A DNA stretch of 64,000 nt, taken from NCBI GenBank assembly GCA_900550955.1, contig URUF01000002.1, positions 35,444 to 99,443 of the forward strand. Direction: 5' to 3'. This DNA is from an uncultured Eubacteriales bacterium (GTDB lineage: Bacteria > Bacillota > Clostridia > Christensenellales > Aristaeellaceae). Made by a program: the position numbers and the translations under genes. Each line of letters starts with the position of its first letter. Positions within the stretch are counted from its first letter, which is position 1. Positions 17,073-25,859 of the stretch are shown piece by piece. The notes under the pieces are model-generated. The model searched no databases, was not told the DNA's origin, and saw nothing but the letters and a program-made list of their open reading frames with translations.

Positions 17073-18194
17073 ATGGCAAAGCACGGGGAAAACATCTATA
17101 AACGCAAGGACGGCCGGTATAAAGGGCGTTATGTGATTGGGAAGGCGGCGGGCGGAAAAACGCGCTTTGGATACGTGTATGCCCGTCAATACAGCGAGGT
17201 ACGGCGGCAGCTGCTTCAAAGAAAGGCCGAGCAGTTGTGCAACGGTGGCGGCGCGGCATGCATACGGCAGGGCACGCTTGCGGAGTGGATGCCGTACTGG
17301 ATGGAGAGCCAGGTCCTGGGATGCGTAAAAGCGTCCTCCTACCAGACCTATCAAAACCTGATTAAGCGCCATTTGCTGCCCGGATTGGGCGAATATGAGC
17401 TGGAACAGCTTACGCCTGGGATGGTTTGCGATTTTGTGGAGAGCTTGCGCGCATCCGGCCTTTCGTTTAGCACAACCAAAAGCGTGTACCGCCTGCTTGC
17501 CGCCGCTATGCGGTTTGCGCTGGATGAAGGCAGAATTGGTAGGAACCCATGCAGAAAGATACGGATACAGCCGGATGAACGCCCGGAGCAGAGGGTGCTT
17601 AGCCGTGCGGAGCAGGAAAAGATAGAAGCAGCAGCGGGCGGAGAAAAAGAGCTGCCCATCCTTTTAAGCCTGTATACGGGCATGAGGCTGGGGGAGATAT
17701 GCGCGCTTAGATGGGCGGATATCGACTGGGACAGGCGCACCATTACCGTGCGGCGAACGGTGCAGCGCGTAGCCGGGAGCAATGGGGCCGCCAAAACCAC
17801 GCTGATGATTGGCACGCCCAAATCCATCTATTCTCACCGCGTGATTCCCATTCCGGATTTTGTGCTGGATACCCTGCGCTGCTCAATGGCAAAGGCCGGA
17901 GCGTCGGAATACATATTCAGCCTTTCTTCCCAAGCGGCGGATCCCCGCACCATGCAGCGGCGCTTTAAGCGCATGGCCGAAAGGCTGGGCTTCCCCGACG
18001 CGCATTTTCATACGCTGCGGCACAGCTTTGCCACACGCCTTTTGGAGCTTGGCGTGGATATTAAAACGGTCAGCGCGTTGCTGGGGCATGGCTCAGCCAA
18101 AACCACGTTGGATTTTTACGCGCATAGCATGATCGATCAACAGCGGGCGGCCATTGAGCGCCTTGCGCTGTGTCAAAAACCGCCGCATCGCTAA
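17073..18194 (+). CDS. tyrosine recombinase (integrase)
   Basis: The 373-residue protein has an N-terminal basic arm-binding region (1-60), a SAM-like core-binding domain (about 68-165) and a catalytic domain with Arg205, Lys near 250, HxxR at 313-316, His339 and nucleophile Tyr349 (LDFYAH). All catalytic residues are present, so it should be active. AGGAGG at 17061-17066 supports the ATG at 17073. It has the form of an integrative-element or prophage integrase, but no excisionase, relaxase or phage gene is nearby. Confidence 0.93.
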   Translation: MAKHGENIYKRKDGRYKGRYVIGKAAGGKTRFGYVYARQYSEVRRQLLQRKAEQLCNGGGAACIRQGTLAEWMPYWMESQVLGCVKASSYQTYQNLIKRHLLPGLGEYELEQLTPGMVCDFVESLRASGLSFSTTKSVYRLLAAAMRFALDEGRIGRNPCRKIRIQPDERPEQRVLSRAEQEKIEAAAGGEKELPILLSLYTGMRLGEICALRWADIDWDRRTITVRRTVQRVAGSNGAAKTTLMIGTPKSIYSHRVIPIPDFVLDTLRCSMAKAGASEYIFSLSSQAADPRTMQRRFKRMAERLGFPDAHFHTLRHSFATRLLELGVDIKTVSALLGHGSAKTTLDFYAHSMIDQQRAAIERLALCQKPPHR

Positions 18195-18366
18195 ACGCTT
18201 TGAACAAGAATGTAGGCTTATGAATACATACTGGATGATCTGGCAATTTGGTTGACAAAAAAAACATAAAAGTGTTGACATCTGCTAAAAAATGGAGTAC
18301 ACTTCATAAGACATCAGACGTCAGATGGTCTGAACGAGAGAAACGCCAAACGCTTTGGAACAAGAA
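18193..18366. repeat. direct repeat flanking the isomerase promoter
   Basis: An 18-base unit, AAACGCTTTGAACAAGAA, at 18193-18210 recurs with a one-base insertion at 18348-18366. The first copy overlaps the integrase stop codon. It may be an att-like core or a duplicated regulatory segment; nothing else in the interval indicates integration. Confidence 0.5.
18275..18327 (+). promoter_or_regulatory. promoter and operator of the isomerase/TRAP operon
   Basis: TTGACA (18275-18280) and TACACT (18298-18303) are 17 bases apart. Immediately after the start region, CATCAGACGTCAGATG at 18312-18327 matches its reverse complement at 14 of 16 positions, which suits a repressor of GntR or LacI type. The regulator gene is not adjacent. 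Confidence 0.7.
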
Positions 18367-18402
18367 GCCATACTGAAAACGAACGAAAGGTAGATAAGCA
18401 GC

Positions 18403-19041
18403 ATGAAGATCGCACTCATCAACGAAAACAGCCAGGCAGCCAAGAACGCCATGATCGAAAAAAGCCTGAAAAAGGTTGTGGAGCCCATGGGGCATACCGT
18501 ATACAACTACGGCATGTACACGCCGGACGACGCTTGCCAGATTACCTATGTAAAGGCGGGGCTGCTGGCGGCCATCCTCCTCAACAGCAAGGCGGCGGAT
18601 TATGTGGTAACTGGCTGCGGCACCGGCGAGGGCGCGATGCTTGCCTGCAACAGCTTCCCCAACGTGCTGTGCGGCCATGTGGTTGACCCCTCCGACGGCT
18701 TTATGTTCGCCCAAATCAACGATGGCAACGCCATCGCCCTGCCTTACGCGAAGGGATTTGGCTGGGGCGCCGAGCTCAACCTGGAAATGGTGTTTGCCCA
18801 GACGTTTGGCTTTGGCAGCGGCAACGGCTATCCGCCGGAGCGCGTGGAGCCCGAGCAGCGTAACAAAAAGATTCTGGATCAGGTAAAGGCCATTACCTGT
18901 AAGGATATGCTCGCCATCCTGCATGAAATCGACCAGGAATTCCTGAAGGAAACTATCAGCGGCGAGCGCTTCCAGGAATATTTCTTCGCCAACTGCCAGG
19001 ATAAGGCGATTGGCGAGTATATCCGCAGCGTCCTGGCGTAA
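18403..19041 (+). CDS. RpiB/LacA/LacB-family sugar-phosphate isomerase
   Basis: The 212-residue protein has the RpiB-type fold markers: MKIALINENSQAAKN at the start, the VTGCGTGEGAMLACN active-site loop (near residue 68-82) and a long C-terminal helix region absent from classical RpiB (about 150 residues). Such proteins interconvert aldose and ketose phosphates. Because it heads an operon with a TRAP transporter, it probably acts on the imported sugar or sugar acid after phosphorylation. The exact substrate is unknown. Confidence 0.85.
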   Translation: MKIALINENSQAAKNAMIEKSLKKVVEPMGHTVYNYGMYTPDDACQITYVKAGLLAAILLNSKAADYVVTGCGTGEGAMLACNSFPNVLCGHVVDPSDGFMFAQINDGNAIALPYAKGFGWGAELNLEMVFAQTFGFGSGNGYPPERVEPEQRNKKILDQVKAITCKDMLAILHEIDQEFLKETISGERFQEYFFANCQDKAIGEYIRSVLA

Positions 19042-19124
19042 GGGGCCAACCCGTCTTGCGGCGGAAAACCATGGGCATAGGCAACATGCCAAAAGTTGCA
19101 TCAAAATAGAAAGGGGAAAACACC

Positions 19125-20117
19125 ATGAAGAAACTTCTTGCTCTCGTGTGCTGCGTCGCCATGCTCGTTTCCTGCGTTGCTGGCGCGGTGGCCGAAATCT
19201 CGCCCGTTACCCTGACCATCTACTCTCCCGGCAACGAAAACTCCGTTCCTACCAAAACCATCATTGAGTATGCCCGCCTGGTAAACGAGGCCTCCAACGG
19301 CGCGATCACCCTGGATGTGCATCACTCCAATGAACTGGGCAACGACGCCGAGGCCATTGAGTCCACCCGTATGGGCACCATTGACCTGATCTTTGCCGGC
19401 ACCTCTGGCTTCACCGCCTTCTATGAGCCCGCCAAGATTCTGGACCTGCCTTTCCTGTTTGACAGCGCCGAGGAAGCCTATGAAATCGTAAACGGCGAGG
19501 TTGGCGAGCAGATTTTTGCCGGCTTTGGCGATTATCAGCTGGTGTACCTCTCCGAGGGCGACAACGGCATGCGTCACATCTCCACCACCAACAAGCCCAT
19601 CCATACCGCCGAGGATGTGAAGGGGCTGAAGATCCGCGTTCCCACCAGCCAGCTGTACCTGGACGTGTGGGAGGCGCTGGGCGCTACCCCCGTTGCGCTG
19701 GCCCTGCCTGAGCTGGCCCTGGCCCTGTCCAACGGCACTGCCGAGGCGCAGGATAACGCGACCTATCACCTGGTTGCCAACGCCACCTATGACGATATCA
19801 AGTACTTCTCCAACATCAACTACATGTGGATGGGCTGCACCATGGCTGCCAACAAGGCGACCTGGGACAAGCTGGATCCCGAAGTGCAGGCCGTGCTTAA
19901 GGAGCAGGCTAAGGTAGCCGCCAAGTACTCCTTCGACACCATCGCTTCCGACAATGAAGCCGCTACCAAGACCCTGCAGGATGCGGGCGTGACCTTCGAC
20001 TTTGAACCCGATGTGCAGTCCTTCAAGGATGCGCTGGGCGGCACCGAGTACTATGCCCGTTACGCCAACGAGCCCTGGTTCTCTCAAGAATTGCTGGACG
20101 CGATCCTGGCCAAGTAA
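19125..20117 (+). CDS. TRAP transporter substrate-binding protein (DctP)
   Basis: The 330-residue exported protein has a signal peptide (residues 1-24) and the DctP fold: an early NELGNDAEAIESTRMGTIDL block and the signature KGLKIRVPTSQLYLDVWEALGATPV, whose arginine forms the carboxylate-binding salt bridge. TRAP binding proteins capture organic acids, often uronates or other sugar acids. There is no lipobox cysteine in canonical context, although a Cys lies in the signal. It is encoded upstream of matching DctQ and DctM genes. Confidence 0.95.
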   Translation: MKKLLALVCCVAMLVSCVAGAVAEISPVTLTIYSPGNENSVPTKTIIEYARLVNEASNGAITLDVHHSNELGNDAEAIESTRMGTIDLIFAGTSGFTAFYEPAKILDLPFLFDSAEEAYEIVNGEVGEQIFAGFGDYQLVYLSEGDNGMRHISTTNKPIHTAEDVKGLKIRVPTSQLYLDVWEALGATPVALALPELALALSNGTAEAQDNATYHLVANATYDDIKYFSNINYMWMGCTMAANKATWDKLDPEVQAVLKEQAKVAAKYSFDTIASDNEAATKTLQDAGVTFDFEPDVQSFKDALGGTEYYARYANEPWFSQELLDAILAK

Positions 20118-20137
20118 GCGAATAGTACCCAAAAGTA

Positions 20138-20180
20138 GGGGAGGGGCAGCTGAGGAGCCTTTGCAGCTGCTCCCCCTGTT
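20138..20180 (+). promoter_or_regulatory. hairpin between binding protein and permeases
   Basis: Arms AGGGGCAGCTG (from 20142) and CAGCTGCTCCCCCT (to 20177) form a strong stem without a T run. Such structures often stabilise the binding-protein mRNA or reduce permease expression. Confidence 0.55.
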
Positions 20181-20203
20181 CTTATGAAAGGAGGCTGTTT
20201 TCT

Positions 20204-20728
20204 TTGAAGCTGTGTAAAAAGATTACCAACGCCATTGCCAAAGCAGCCGAGTGGATTTGCATGGCGATGATCGCCCTGCTTGTGCTGGTGATTGTTGCGG
20301 AACTGGTAAACCGCAATTTCTTTGGGAACTCTTTCCGCCCGACGATTGAGATTTGCGGGATTGCCTTTCTGTGGATGGCCTTTATCGGAATCATTGCATT
20401 GTACAACAACGACGGGCTGATGAAGCTGGACTTTTTGTCCGCAAGGCTGCACGGCGTGCCGGCTGAAATTATATTTTTCATCCGGATGGCCGCCAGCCTG
20501 ATGCTGGGCGTTGTGATGGTGATCGCCTTCTTTGCGCAATACCCATTTGTAAGCACGCGTACATACGCTACCTTTGCTTTCAAGCTGCCCTATACGATCC
20601 AGTACATCCCCATGGGGCTGGCCGGCGCTTTTATGGCGCTGAAATCGGTAGAGCTGACGGTGGAACGCATCCTGAAGCTGGTAAAAGGCGCTTCTGATAC
20701 CGATGGGAAGGGAGGCGGCGCGAAATGA
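20204..20728 (+). CDS. TRAP transporter small permease (DctQ)
   Basis: The 174-residue protein has four hydrophobic segments and the DctQ-type NRNFFGNSFRPTIEICGIAFLWMAFIG region. It starts with TTG at 20204, with AAAGGAGG 11 bases upstream, and its stop overlaps the next gene's ATG (ATGA), coupling the two permease subunits. It works with DctM in sodium- or proton-driven uptake. Confidence 0.92.
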   Translation: MKLCKKITNAIAKAAEWICMAMIALLVLVIVAELVNRNFFGNSFRPTIEICGIAFLWMAFIGIIALYNNDGLMKLDFLSARLHGVPAEIIFFIRMAASLMLGVVMVIAFFAQYPFVSTRTYATFAFKLPYTIQYIPMGLAGAFMALKSVELTVERILKLVKGASDTDGKGGGAK

Positions 20729-21996
20729 CGCTGTTTCTGATTGCATTCCTGGTGCTGCTGGTCATTGGCGTGCCAATCAGCATTTCCATTGGCGCGTCGG
20801 CTGTGCTTGGTTGCCTGTCGCTGGGGTATCCGCTGGTTGTAATTGGCCAGAAGATGGTTAGCGGCGTTGATTCATTCCTGCTGATCGCCGTTCCGCTGTT
20901 CATCCTGGCGGGCAACCTGATGAACGCGGGCAAGATTACCGAAAAAATCTTCGATACCGCTAAAGAGCTGGTCGGCTGGATTCCCGGCGGCCTGGCGCAT
21001 GCCAACGTAGTGGCCAGCATTATCTTTGCGGGCATGTCCGGCTCCGCCGTGGCGGATGCGGGCGGCCTGGGTGCTATCGAAATGGAGGCCATGACCAAAA
21101 ACGGTTATGACGAGGAGTTCTCCGGCGCGGTTACCGCCGCATCCTCGGTGATTGGGCCCATCTTCCCACCGTCGATACCGTTGATCATCTATGGCAGCGT
21201 GGCTTCCGTAAGCGTGGACAAGCTGTTCATGGGCGGCGTGGTGCCTGGCGTGCTCATGGGCGTGCTGCTGATGGTGATGATCTACTGGTTCGCCGTGCGC
21301 CGCAAGTATGAGCGCACCCAGTTCCATCTCAAGCAGCTGGTTAAGCAGTTCCTTGGTTCCATTCTGGCGCTCATCACGCCGCTGATTATCCTGTCTGGCT
21401 TTACGCTGGGCTGGTTCACCCCTACGGAGGCTTCCTCCATCGCGGTTATCTACTCGCTTTTGATCGCGCTGCTGGTGTACCGCACCATGAACTGGCAGAA
21501 CTTTAAAAAGTGCCTGAAGGATTCCGCGATTTCCTCCGCGAACACGCTGTTTATCATCGGCACTTCCACGCTGTTTACCTACGTAATGGCCAAGGAAGGC
21601 ATTTCCCGTTCGCTGGCGAATTTTGTGCTGAGCATCAGCTCCAATCCCAATGTAATTCTGCTGGTGATCAACGTGCTGCTGCTGCTGCTGGGTATGGTGA
21701 TGGAGCCCGGCGCGATCCTGACGCTGATGCTGCCTGTGCTTTTGCCCATCGCCAACGGCCTGGGGCTGAACCTGGTACACTTTGGCGTAATGGTGGTTTT
21801 GAACCTGATGATCGGCCAGGTAACGCCGCCGTTTGGCGTGTGCCTGTTTGTAATCTCGGACGTAAATAAGCTAAAGCTGGAAAGCCTATACAAGTCGATC
21901 CTGCCGTTCCTGATACCGCTGATTATCACGTTGGCGCTGGTAACCTATCTGCCCGGTATTGTAACCTATTTGCCCTCCGTATTGCTGGGCGGCTGA
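20725..21996 (+). CDS. TRAP transporter large permease (DctM)
   Basis: The 423-residue protein is a DctM subunit with about 11-12 membrane segments. Family motifs include FILAGNLMNAGKIT, the AGMSGSAVADAGGLG loop, PPSIPLIIYG and the C-terminal MIGQVTPPFGVCLF block. It carries the transport path of the TRAP system. A strong terminator follows. Confidence 0.95.
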   Translation: MTLFLIAFLVLLVIGVPISISIGASAVLGCLSLGYPLVVIGQKMVSGVDSFLLIAVPLFILAGNLMNAGKITEKIFDTAKELVGWIPGGLAHANVVASIIFAGMSGSAVADAGGLGAIEMEAMTKNGYDEEFSGAVTAASSVIGPIFPPSIPLIIYGSVASVSVDKLFMGGVVPGVLMGVLLMVMIYWFAVRRKYERTQFHLKQLVKQFLGSILALITPLIILSGFTLGWFTPTEASSIAVIYSLLIALLVYRTMNWQNFKKCLKDSAISSANTLFIIGTSTLFTYVMAKEGISRSLANFVLSISSNPNVILLVINVLLLLLGMVMEPGAILTLMLPVLLPIANGLGLNLVHFGVMVVLNLMIGQVTPPFGVCLFVISDVNKLKLESLYKSILPFLIPLIITLALVTYLPGIVTYLPSVLLGG

Positions 21997-22024
21997 TAGG
22001 AAAACCGCGCAAGAGAATAACCGT

Positions 22025-22069
22025 ATGCCCGGGCGCTTTGCTTCCTCAGAGCGCCCGGGCATTGTTGTT
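22025..22069 (+). terminator. TRAP operon terminator
   Basis: A perfect 13-bp stem (ATGCCCGGGCGCT, 22025-22037, with its complement at 22050-22062) precedes TTGTTGTTT. Confidence 0.85.
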
Positions 22070-22113
22070 TCATATCGAATTTTAACGCTTCTAAAGCTTT
22101 TTTCAAAAAGCCT

Positions 22114-23481
22114 CTAGCAACGGCTTTCCGCGTTAATCCGCTTCAGCAGCCGTATCAGCAGCGCGCTGCCCACAACCGCCATGCAAATTTCCGCGAAAAG
22201 CTGGGCGCAGGAAAGGCCGTACAGCGGCCACAGCGCGTTTAGCACAAACAGCGCGGGAATTTCAAAGGCCAGCTTGCGCAGAATGGCCATCAGCAGCGAG
22301 AAAGACCCCTTGCCCACGGCCTGGAATACGCCGATGGCCAGAAAGTCCATGCCGAGGAAGGGGATGGAAAGCGCCATGCCGTATAGAAACGAGGAGCCAT
22401 AGGCGACCGTTTGCGCGTCGTTGATAAACGCCCCGGTGATTTGCTTGGAAAGCAGGCAGCACAGCAGCGCAAGCGTGCATAGAATGCCCTGGGAAAGCTT
22501 AACGGTAAAGGAGAGCGTGCGCTTCATGCGATCCAGCAATTTGGCGGCGTAGGTGTAGCCGATCAACGGCATAACCCCCTGGGAAATGCCATTGGAGATA
22601 TACCAGGGCACCATGCTGATTTTGGACGCGATTCCCATACCGGCCAGCGCGGCCGCGCCAAAGGGAGCGGCCATGTTGTTCAGCAGCATGTGGCTAAGCA
22701 CGTTCAGCAGGTTTTGAATGGAAGCGGGAACGCCCACCGCGCATACGCCGCCCACAATTTCACGCCGCAATGTAAATTCCTTGAGAGAGATGCAAACATA
22801 GGTGGATTTGCGTTTCCAAAACAGGTAGAAAAAGAAGTACAGCGTTGCAAAGCAGTTGGACAGCAGGGTGGCCAGCGCAGCCCCTTCCGCGCCCATGCCA
22901 AAGCCTGAGGGCAGAATAAACAGGGGATCCAGCACAATGTTCATCAGGCAGCCGCTCATGGTACCGATGCTGGCATGCAGCGTGGCGCCCTCGGAGCGGA
23001 TAAGATAGGCCATAACCACATTCAGGATGGAGGGCGTTGCGCCCAGGCAGACCGTCCAAAGCATATAGCGCGCGGTAGCGGGCGTGGTGGCTGCATCCGC
23101 GCCCAGCAGGCCAAGCAGCGGCGTAAGCAGCGCCGTGCATGCCAGCGAATACACAATGCCGCTGAATAACGCGCCGTAAAAGCCAAAGGCGGAGCTTTGC
23201 CGGAGCGTTTTCATATCGCCGCGGCCCAGGGCGCGGCTCATCATGCTGGAGCCCCCAACGCCAAACAGGTTGTTTACAGCGTTGAAGGCCAAAAGAACCG
23301 GCGCCGCCAATGTGACCGCCGCGGTTTGAATGGGGTCGTTGAGCATGCCCACAAAGTAGGTATCCGCCAGGCTGTACAGCAGGGCGACCAGGCTGGAAAT
23401 CACTGTGGGAATGGATAGCGTAAACACTGCTTTGGGTACGGCTGTATCCTCAAAAAGCCGTAGCTTTCGGTTATCCGGCAT
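22114..23481 (-). CDS. MATE-family efflux transporter
   Basis: The 455-residue protein has about 12 transmembrane helices and MATE features: the N-terminal PTVISSLVALLYSLADTYFVG segment, the SSMMSRALGRGD loop and a repeated two-half architecture. MATE proteins export drugs or organic cations using Na+ or H+. The ribosome binding site (AAAGGAG) stands 13 bases upstream, a little far. No regulator or co-transcribed partner is evident; the DUF4317 gene lies 66 bases upstream on the same strand. Confidence 0.93.
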   Translation of the reverse strand: MPDNRKLRLFEDTAVPKAVFTLSIPTVISSLVALLYSLADTYFVGMLNDPIQTAAVTLAAPVLLAFNAVNNLFGVGGSSMMSRALGRGDMKTLRQSSAFGFYGALFSGIVYSLACTALLTPLLGLLGADAATTPATARYMLWTVCLGATPSILNVVMAYLIRSEGATLHASIGTMSGCLMNIVLDPLFILPSGFGMGAEGAALATLLSNCFATLYFFFYLFWKRKSTYVCISLKEFTLRREIVGGVCAVGVPASIQNLLNVLSHMLLNNMAAPFGAAALAGMGIASKISMVPWYISNGISQGVMPLIGYTYAAKLLDRMKRTLSFTVKLSQGILCTLALLCCLLSKQITGAFINDAQTVAYGSSFLYGMALSIPFLGMDFLAIGVFQAVGKGSFSLLMAILRKLAFEIPALFVLNALWPLYGLSCAQLFAEICMAVVGSALLIRLLKRINAESRC

Positions 23482-23547
23482 AGGGTATATGATGCTCCTT
23501 TCCTTTTGCGAAAAAGCCGGCGCGCGGCAGAAAAACGCATTTGACGC

Positions 23548-24735
23548 TTAACGCGGTTCCTCGGGCTTAAACTTGACGCTTACGCCGTTTACCTGCACAT
23601 CGCCATCCGCGAGCACAAGCACATAGCGCCGCCCGTCGATGATGCGGGTTTCAATCAAATCGCTGCGCGCGGGATCCACCCGTATGGAAACGCTGGGCGT
23701 GTCCACCTTGAATTGCTTGGGCGTGACCAGATTCACGGCCGGCAGCTCCGCATAGCCGCCAAACGCCTGGTTGTATTGTTCCTCAAAGGCGGAGGCGCGG
23801 CCGGCGGATACACCGCAATCTTCCAGCAGCGTTTTAACCGCCTGGCTGGTGAGGCAAAGCGGACCGGCTGTTTTATCAGCTTTTTGCTCCTCGATCATTC
23901 CGCATACGGTTTCATGCACGGCCTGCACCACGTCCATGCTGCACTCCTCGTCCAGGGCCGTTTCAAGAATGCTCTGAAAGGTTTGCTTTTGCTCTACGGC
24001 GGGCATAAGCGGTTCGGTATGGAATATATTTTCGATAAAGCCTTCGTGCATGTTGGAAATGTCGCGAGTATAGAATAGGGCGCTATAAATGTTTGCGCTG
24101 CGCTCCTCATAAGCGGGGAACAGAAAACCAAGCTCTGGCGGGCTGACCACCCAATCGCTGCTGCGGGCGTGAAATTCGCTTTCAGCCGCGTAATAGCTTA
24201 GGGCGGGCTTGGTTTGCTTCACGGGGCATACGCAGCAGAGTATGTAGTTGAACACATCTGTGGACCGTTCCTGATCCGCTTCGCCGTTTGCGTCGCGGTA
24301 AGGAACGTCGTACCCATCGTGAAGAAGCAAAATCAGATGATTGTTTGCGGCAAGCTGCTCGTTAACGGATTGCGCCTCCCCAGGGCCGATGGAGCGCAGG
24401 AAATCGATCACCCGCTGATAAAAGGCCTCTACGGCGCTTTCATCCTTGAGCGCGCTGGCCAGCAGGGAACTGAGCAGCCGGTGCTCCTCGCCTTCCATGG
24501 CCTGAGCGGCGGAAAAATCCATATGCAAAAGGTTTTGACCGAAAGCGCCGGAAAGCACCCGCTTAAAAAGGGCCATGTATTTTTCGTTTTCTTCCTGCGG
24601 CAACTGAAAGACGGGATGCGCGAAGGCGGCAATCACTTGGCCGTCGCTGCCAACGTAGCAGTCGCGTACCATGGTAGGGTTGCGCCGGTCGGGATTGAGC
24701 CTGCGGCGCAGCTCCGAAAGGTCGCGTTGATTCAT
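23548..24735 (-). CDS. DUF4317-family protein
   Basis: The 395-residue soluble protein begins MNQRDLSELRRRLNPDRRN and contains the CYVGSDGQVI segment that mark DUF4317, a family confined largely to Clostridia. There are no signal or membrane segments. The C-terminal third has a repeated beta-rich segment. Function is unknown. It precedes the MATE gene and may share its transcript. Confidence 0.85.
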   Translation of the reverse strand: MNQRDLSELRRRLNPDRRNPTMVRDCYVGSDGQVIAAFAHPVFQLPQEENEKYMALFKRVLSGAFGQNLLHMDFSAAQAMEGEEHRLLSSLLASALKDESAVEAFYQRVIDFLRSIGPGEAQSVNEQLAANNHLILLLHDGYDVPYRDANGEADQERSTDVFNYILCCVCPVKQTKPALSYYAAESEFHARSSDWVVSPPELGFLFPAYEERSANIYSALFYTRDISNMHEGFIENIFHTEPLMPAVEQKQTFQSILETALDEECSMDVVQAVHETVCGMIEEQKADKTAGPLCLTSQAVKTLLEDCGVSAGRASAFEEQYNQAFGGYAELPAVNLVTPKQFKVDTPSVSIRVDPARSDLIETRIIDGRRYVLVLADGDVQVNGVSVKFKPEEPR

Positions 24736-24825
24736 GTGCGGTTCACCTCAATTGACGTTGAGCCCACAGGGCTACGCCATATTGTAACATGAATTGCGGA
24801 AATGCGCCATTCCCACATAGGGAAA

Positions 24826-24856
24826 AAGGCGGCGCTTTGGTGAAAAGCGCCGCCTT
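24826..24856 (-). terminator. terminator of the PepSY gene
   Basis: A 12-bp stem (AAGGCGGCGCTT and its complement, arms 24826-24837 and 24845-24856) is followed on the minus strand by TTTTT. Confidence 0.85.
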
Positions 24857-24875
24857 GCGAAGAAAAGATGCTGCG

Positions 24876-25556
24876 TTACTTTTTGAAGGATGAAGGCTTC
24901 CACTCCGTCAGCTGGCCGCTGGCGGCGTCCAGCTCAAACTCATAACGGGCGTCCTGCCATTGGGCGTAGCCTTCCCAGCAAAGGCGGCCGTCGTCCTCAT
25001 CCAGCATGATTTGGTTAATCACAGCGCCGGGCTTCAGGCTTTCCAGCGCTTCACGGGCGGCCTGCCCGTTTTCAACGGATAGGGGTGGCAGCTCGCCAAC
25101 ATACATTTCAAATTCCAGCATATCGCCCGTTTCCGCGTTAAGAGAAAGCGTTCCATAGGCGGCGGGCGTGCGGAAAGCGACTTCTATTTCGTACAAACCG
25201 CCGTCCGTGGTTTCCTGTATGGCAAGTACTTCCGCGTCGGGAACGCTGGCTGCTACGATGGCGGGAATTTCCGCATCCGCAAGCGTGCGCGAGCGGGAGC
25301 CGCGAGCCTGCTTGTACTCGCCGTCCACCTTACGCACAGCGCCGGTAGAGGAATCGACGTCTACATCGTAGGCCGCCGCTTCCTTAGAGAAAGCAACCTC
25401 GTATACGCCGTCATCCAACTCCAATTTGGTCATAACGGCGTCATCGGGCACATAAGCCCTCGCTGCGGTTTCCGCCTCCTGCGCGGTAATGGCAAGGGCG
25501 GGAAGGAAAAGGCAGAGCGTTATTACAAAGGCAAGCAGTGTCAGGGGTTTCTTCAT
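24876..25556 (-). CDS. exported PepSY-domain protein
   Basis: The 226-residue protein has a signal peptide (1-21, ending LPALA) and two PepSY-like repeats (about 25-75 and 80-150: EAETAARAYV, YEVAFSKEAAAYDVDVDSSTG; AEIPAIVAAS, YEIEVAFRTPAAYGTLSLNAETG) plus a degenerate third. PepSY domains often inhibit proteases or bind the wall. The ATG at 25556 has AAGGAG 9 bases upstream. It appears monocistronic. Confidence 0.85.
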   Translation of the reverse strand: MKKPLTLLAFVITLCLFLPALAITAQEAETAARAYVPDDAVMTKLELDDGVYEVAFSKEAAAYDVDVDSSTGAVRKVDGEYKQARGSRSRTLADAEIPAIVAASVPDAEVLAIQETTDGGLYEIEVAFRTPAAYGTLSLNAETGDMLEFEMYVGELPPLSVENGQAAREALESLKPGAVINQIMLDEDDGRLCWEGYAQWQDARYEFELDAASGQLTEWKPSSFKK

Positions 25557-25859
25557 CCAAAGCGCTCCTTTCAGCATGATTTCTTGCCAAAGTATATCAT
25601 GAGAGATCCTCAACAGGTAAGGGATGGGAATGAAATTGTTACATTTTACAGGCGGGGATAACTAAAAGCGATACATGGCCGAAGCCTGGTCAAGGGTATG
25701 GCAAGAACCGCCGTAAGGAGGCAGGCGGCATAGGGAGAAGGTATCGCCGCTTTTCGACAAGGCTTGTGCCCTTAGATGGCTTTGCACAAGCAAGACCCAT
25801 TCAAGCCAGAACCGGCCTCTTTGACGGCGCGCCGTCAAAGAGGCCGGTTTCCTGCATGG
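25557..25859. other. intergenic region of 303 bases
   Basis: It contains the upstream region of the PepSY gene (a TATACT-type -10 near 25590 on the minus strand without a good -35), a hairpin with arms 25762-25769 and 25784-25791 (GCTTGTGC/GCACAAGC) and the palindrome at 25810-25849. No gene is seen. Confidence 0.5.
25810..25849 (-). terminator. 40-base perfect palindrome downstream of pfk
   Basis: The two 20-base arms, starting AACCGGCCTC, are exactly complementary with no spacer. It lies 10 bases after the phosphofructokinase stop and probably acts as terminator or mRNA stabiliser, although neither side carries a good T run. Confidence 0.6.
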
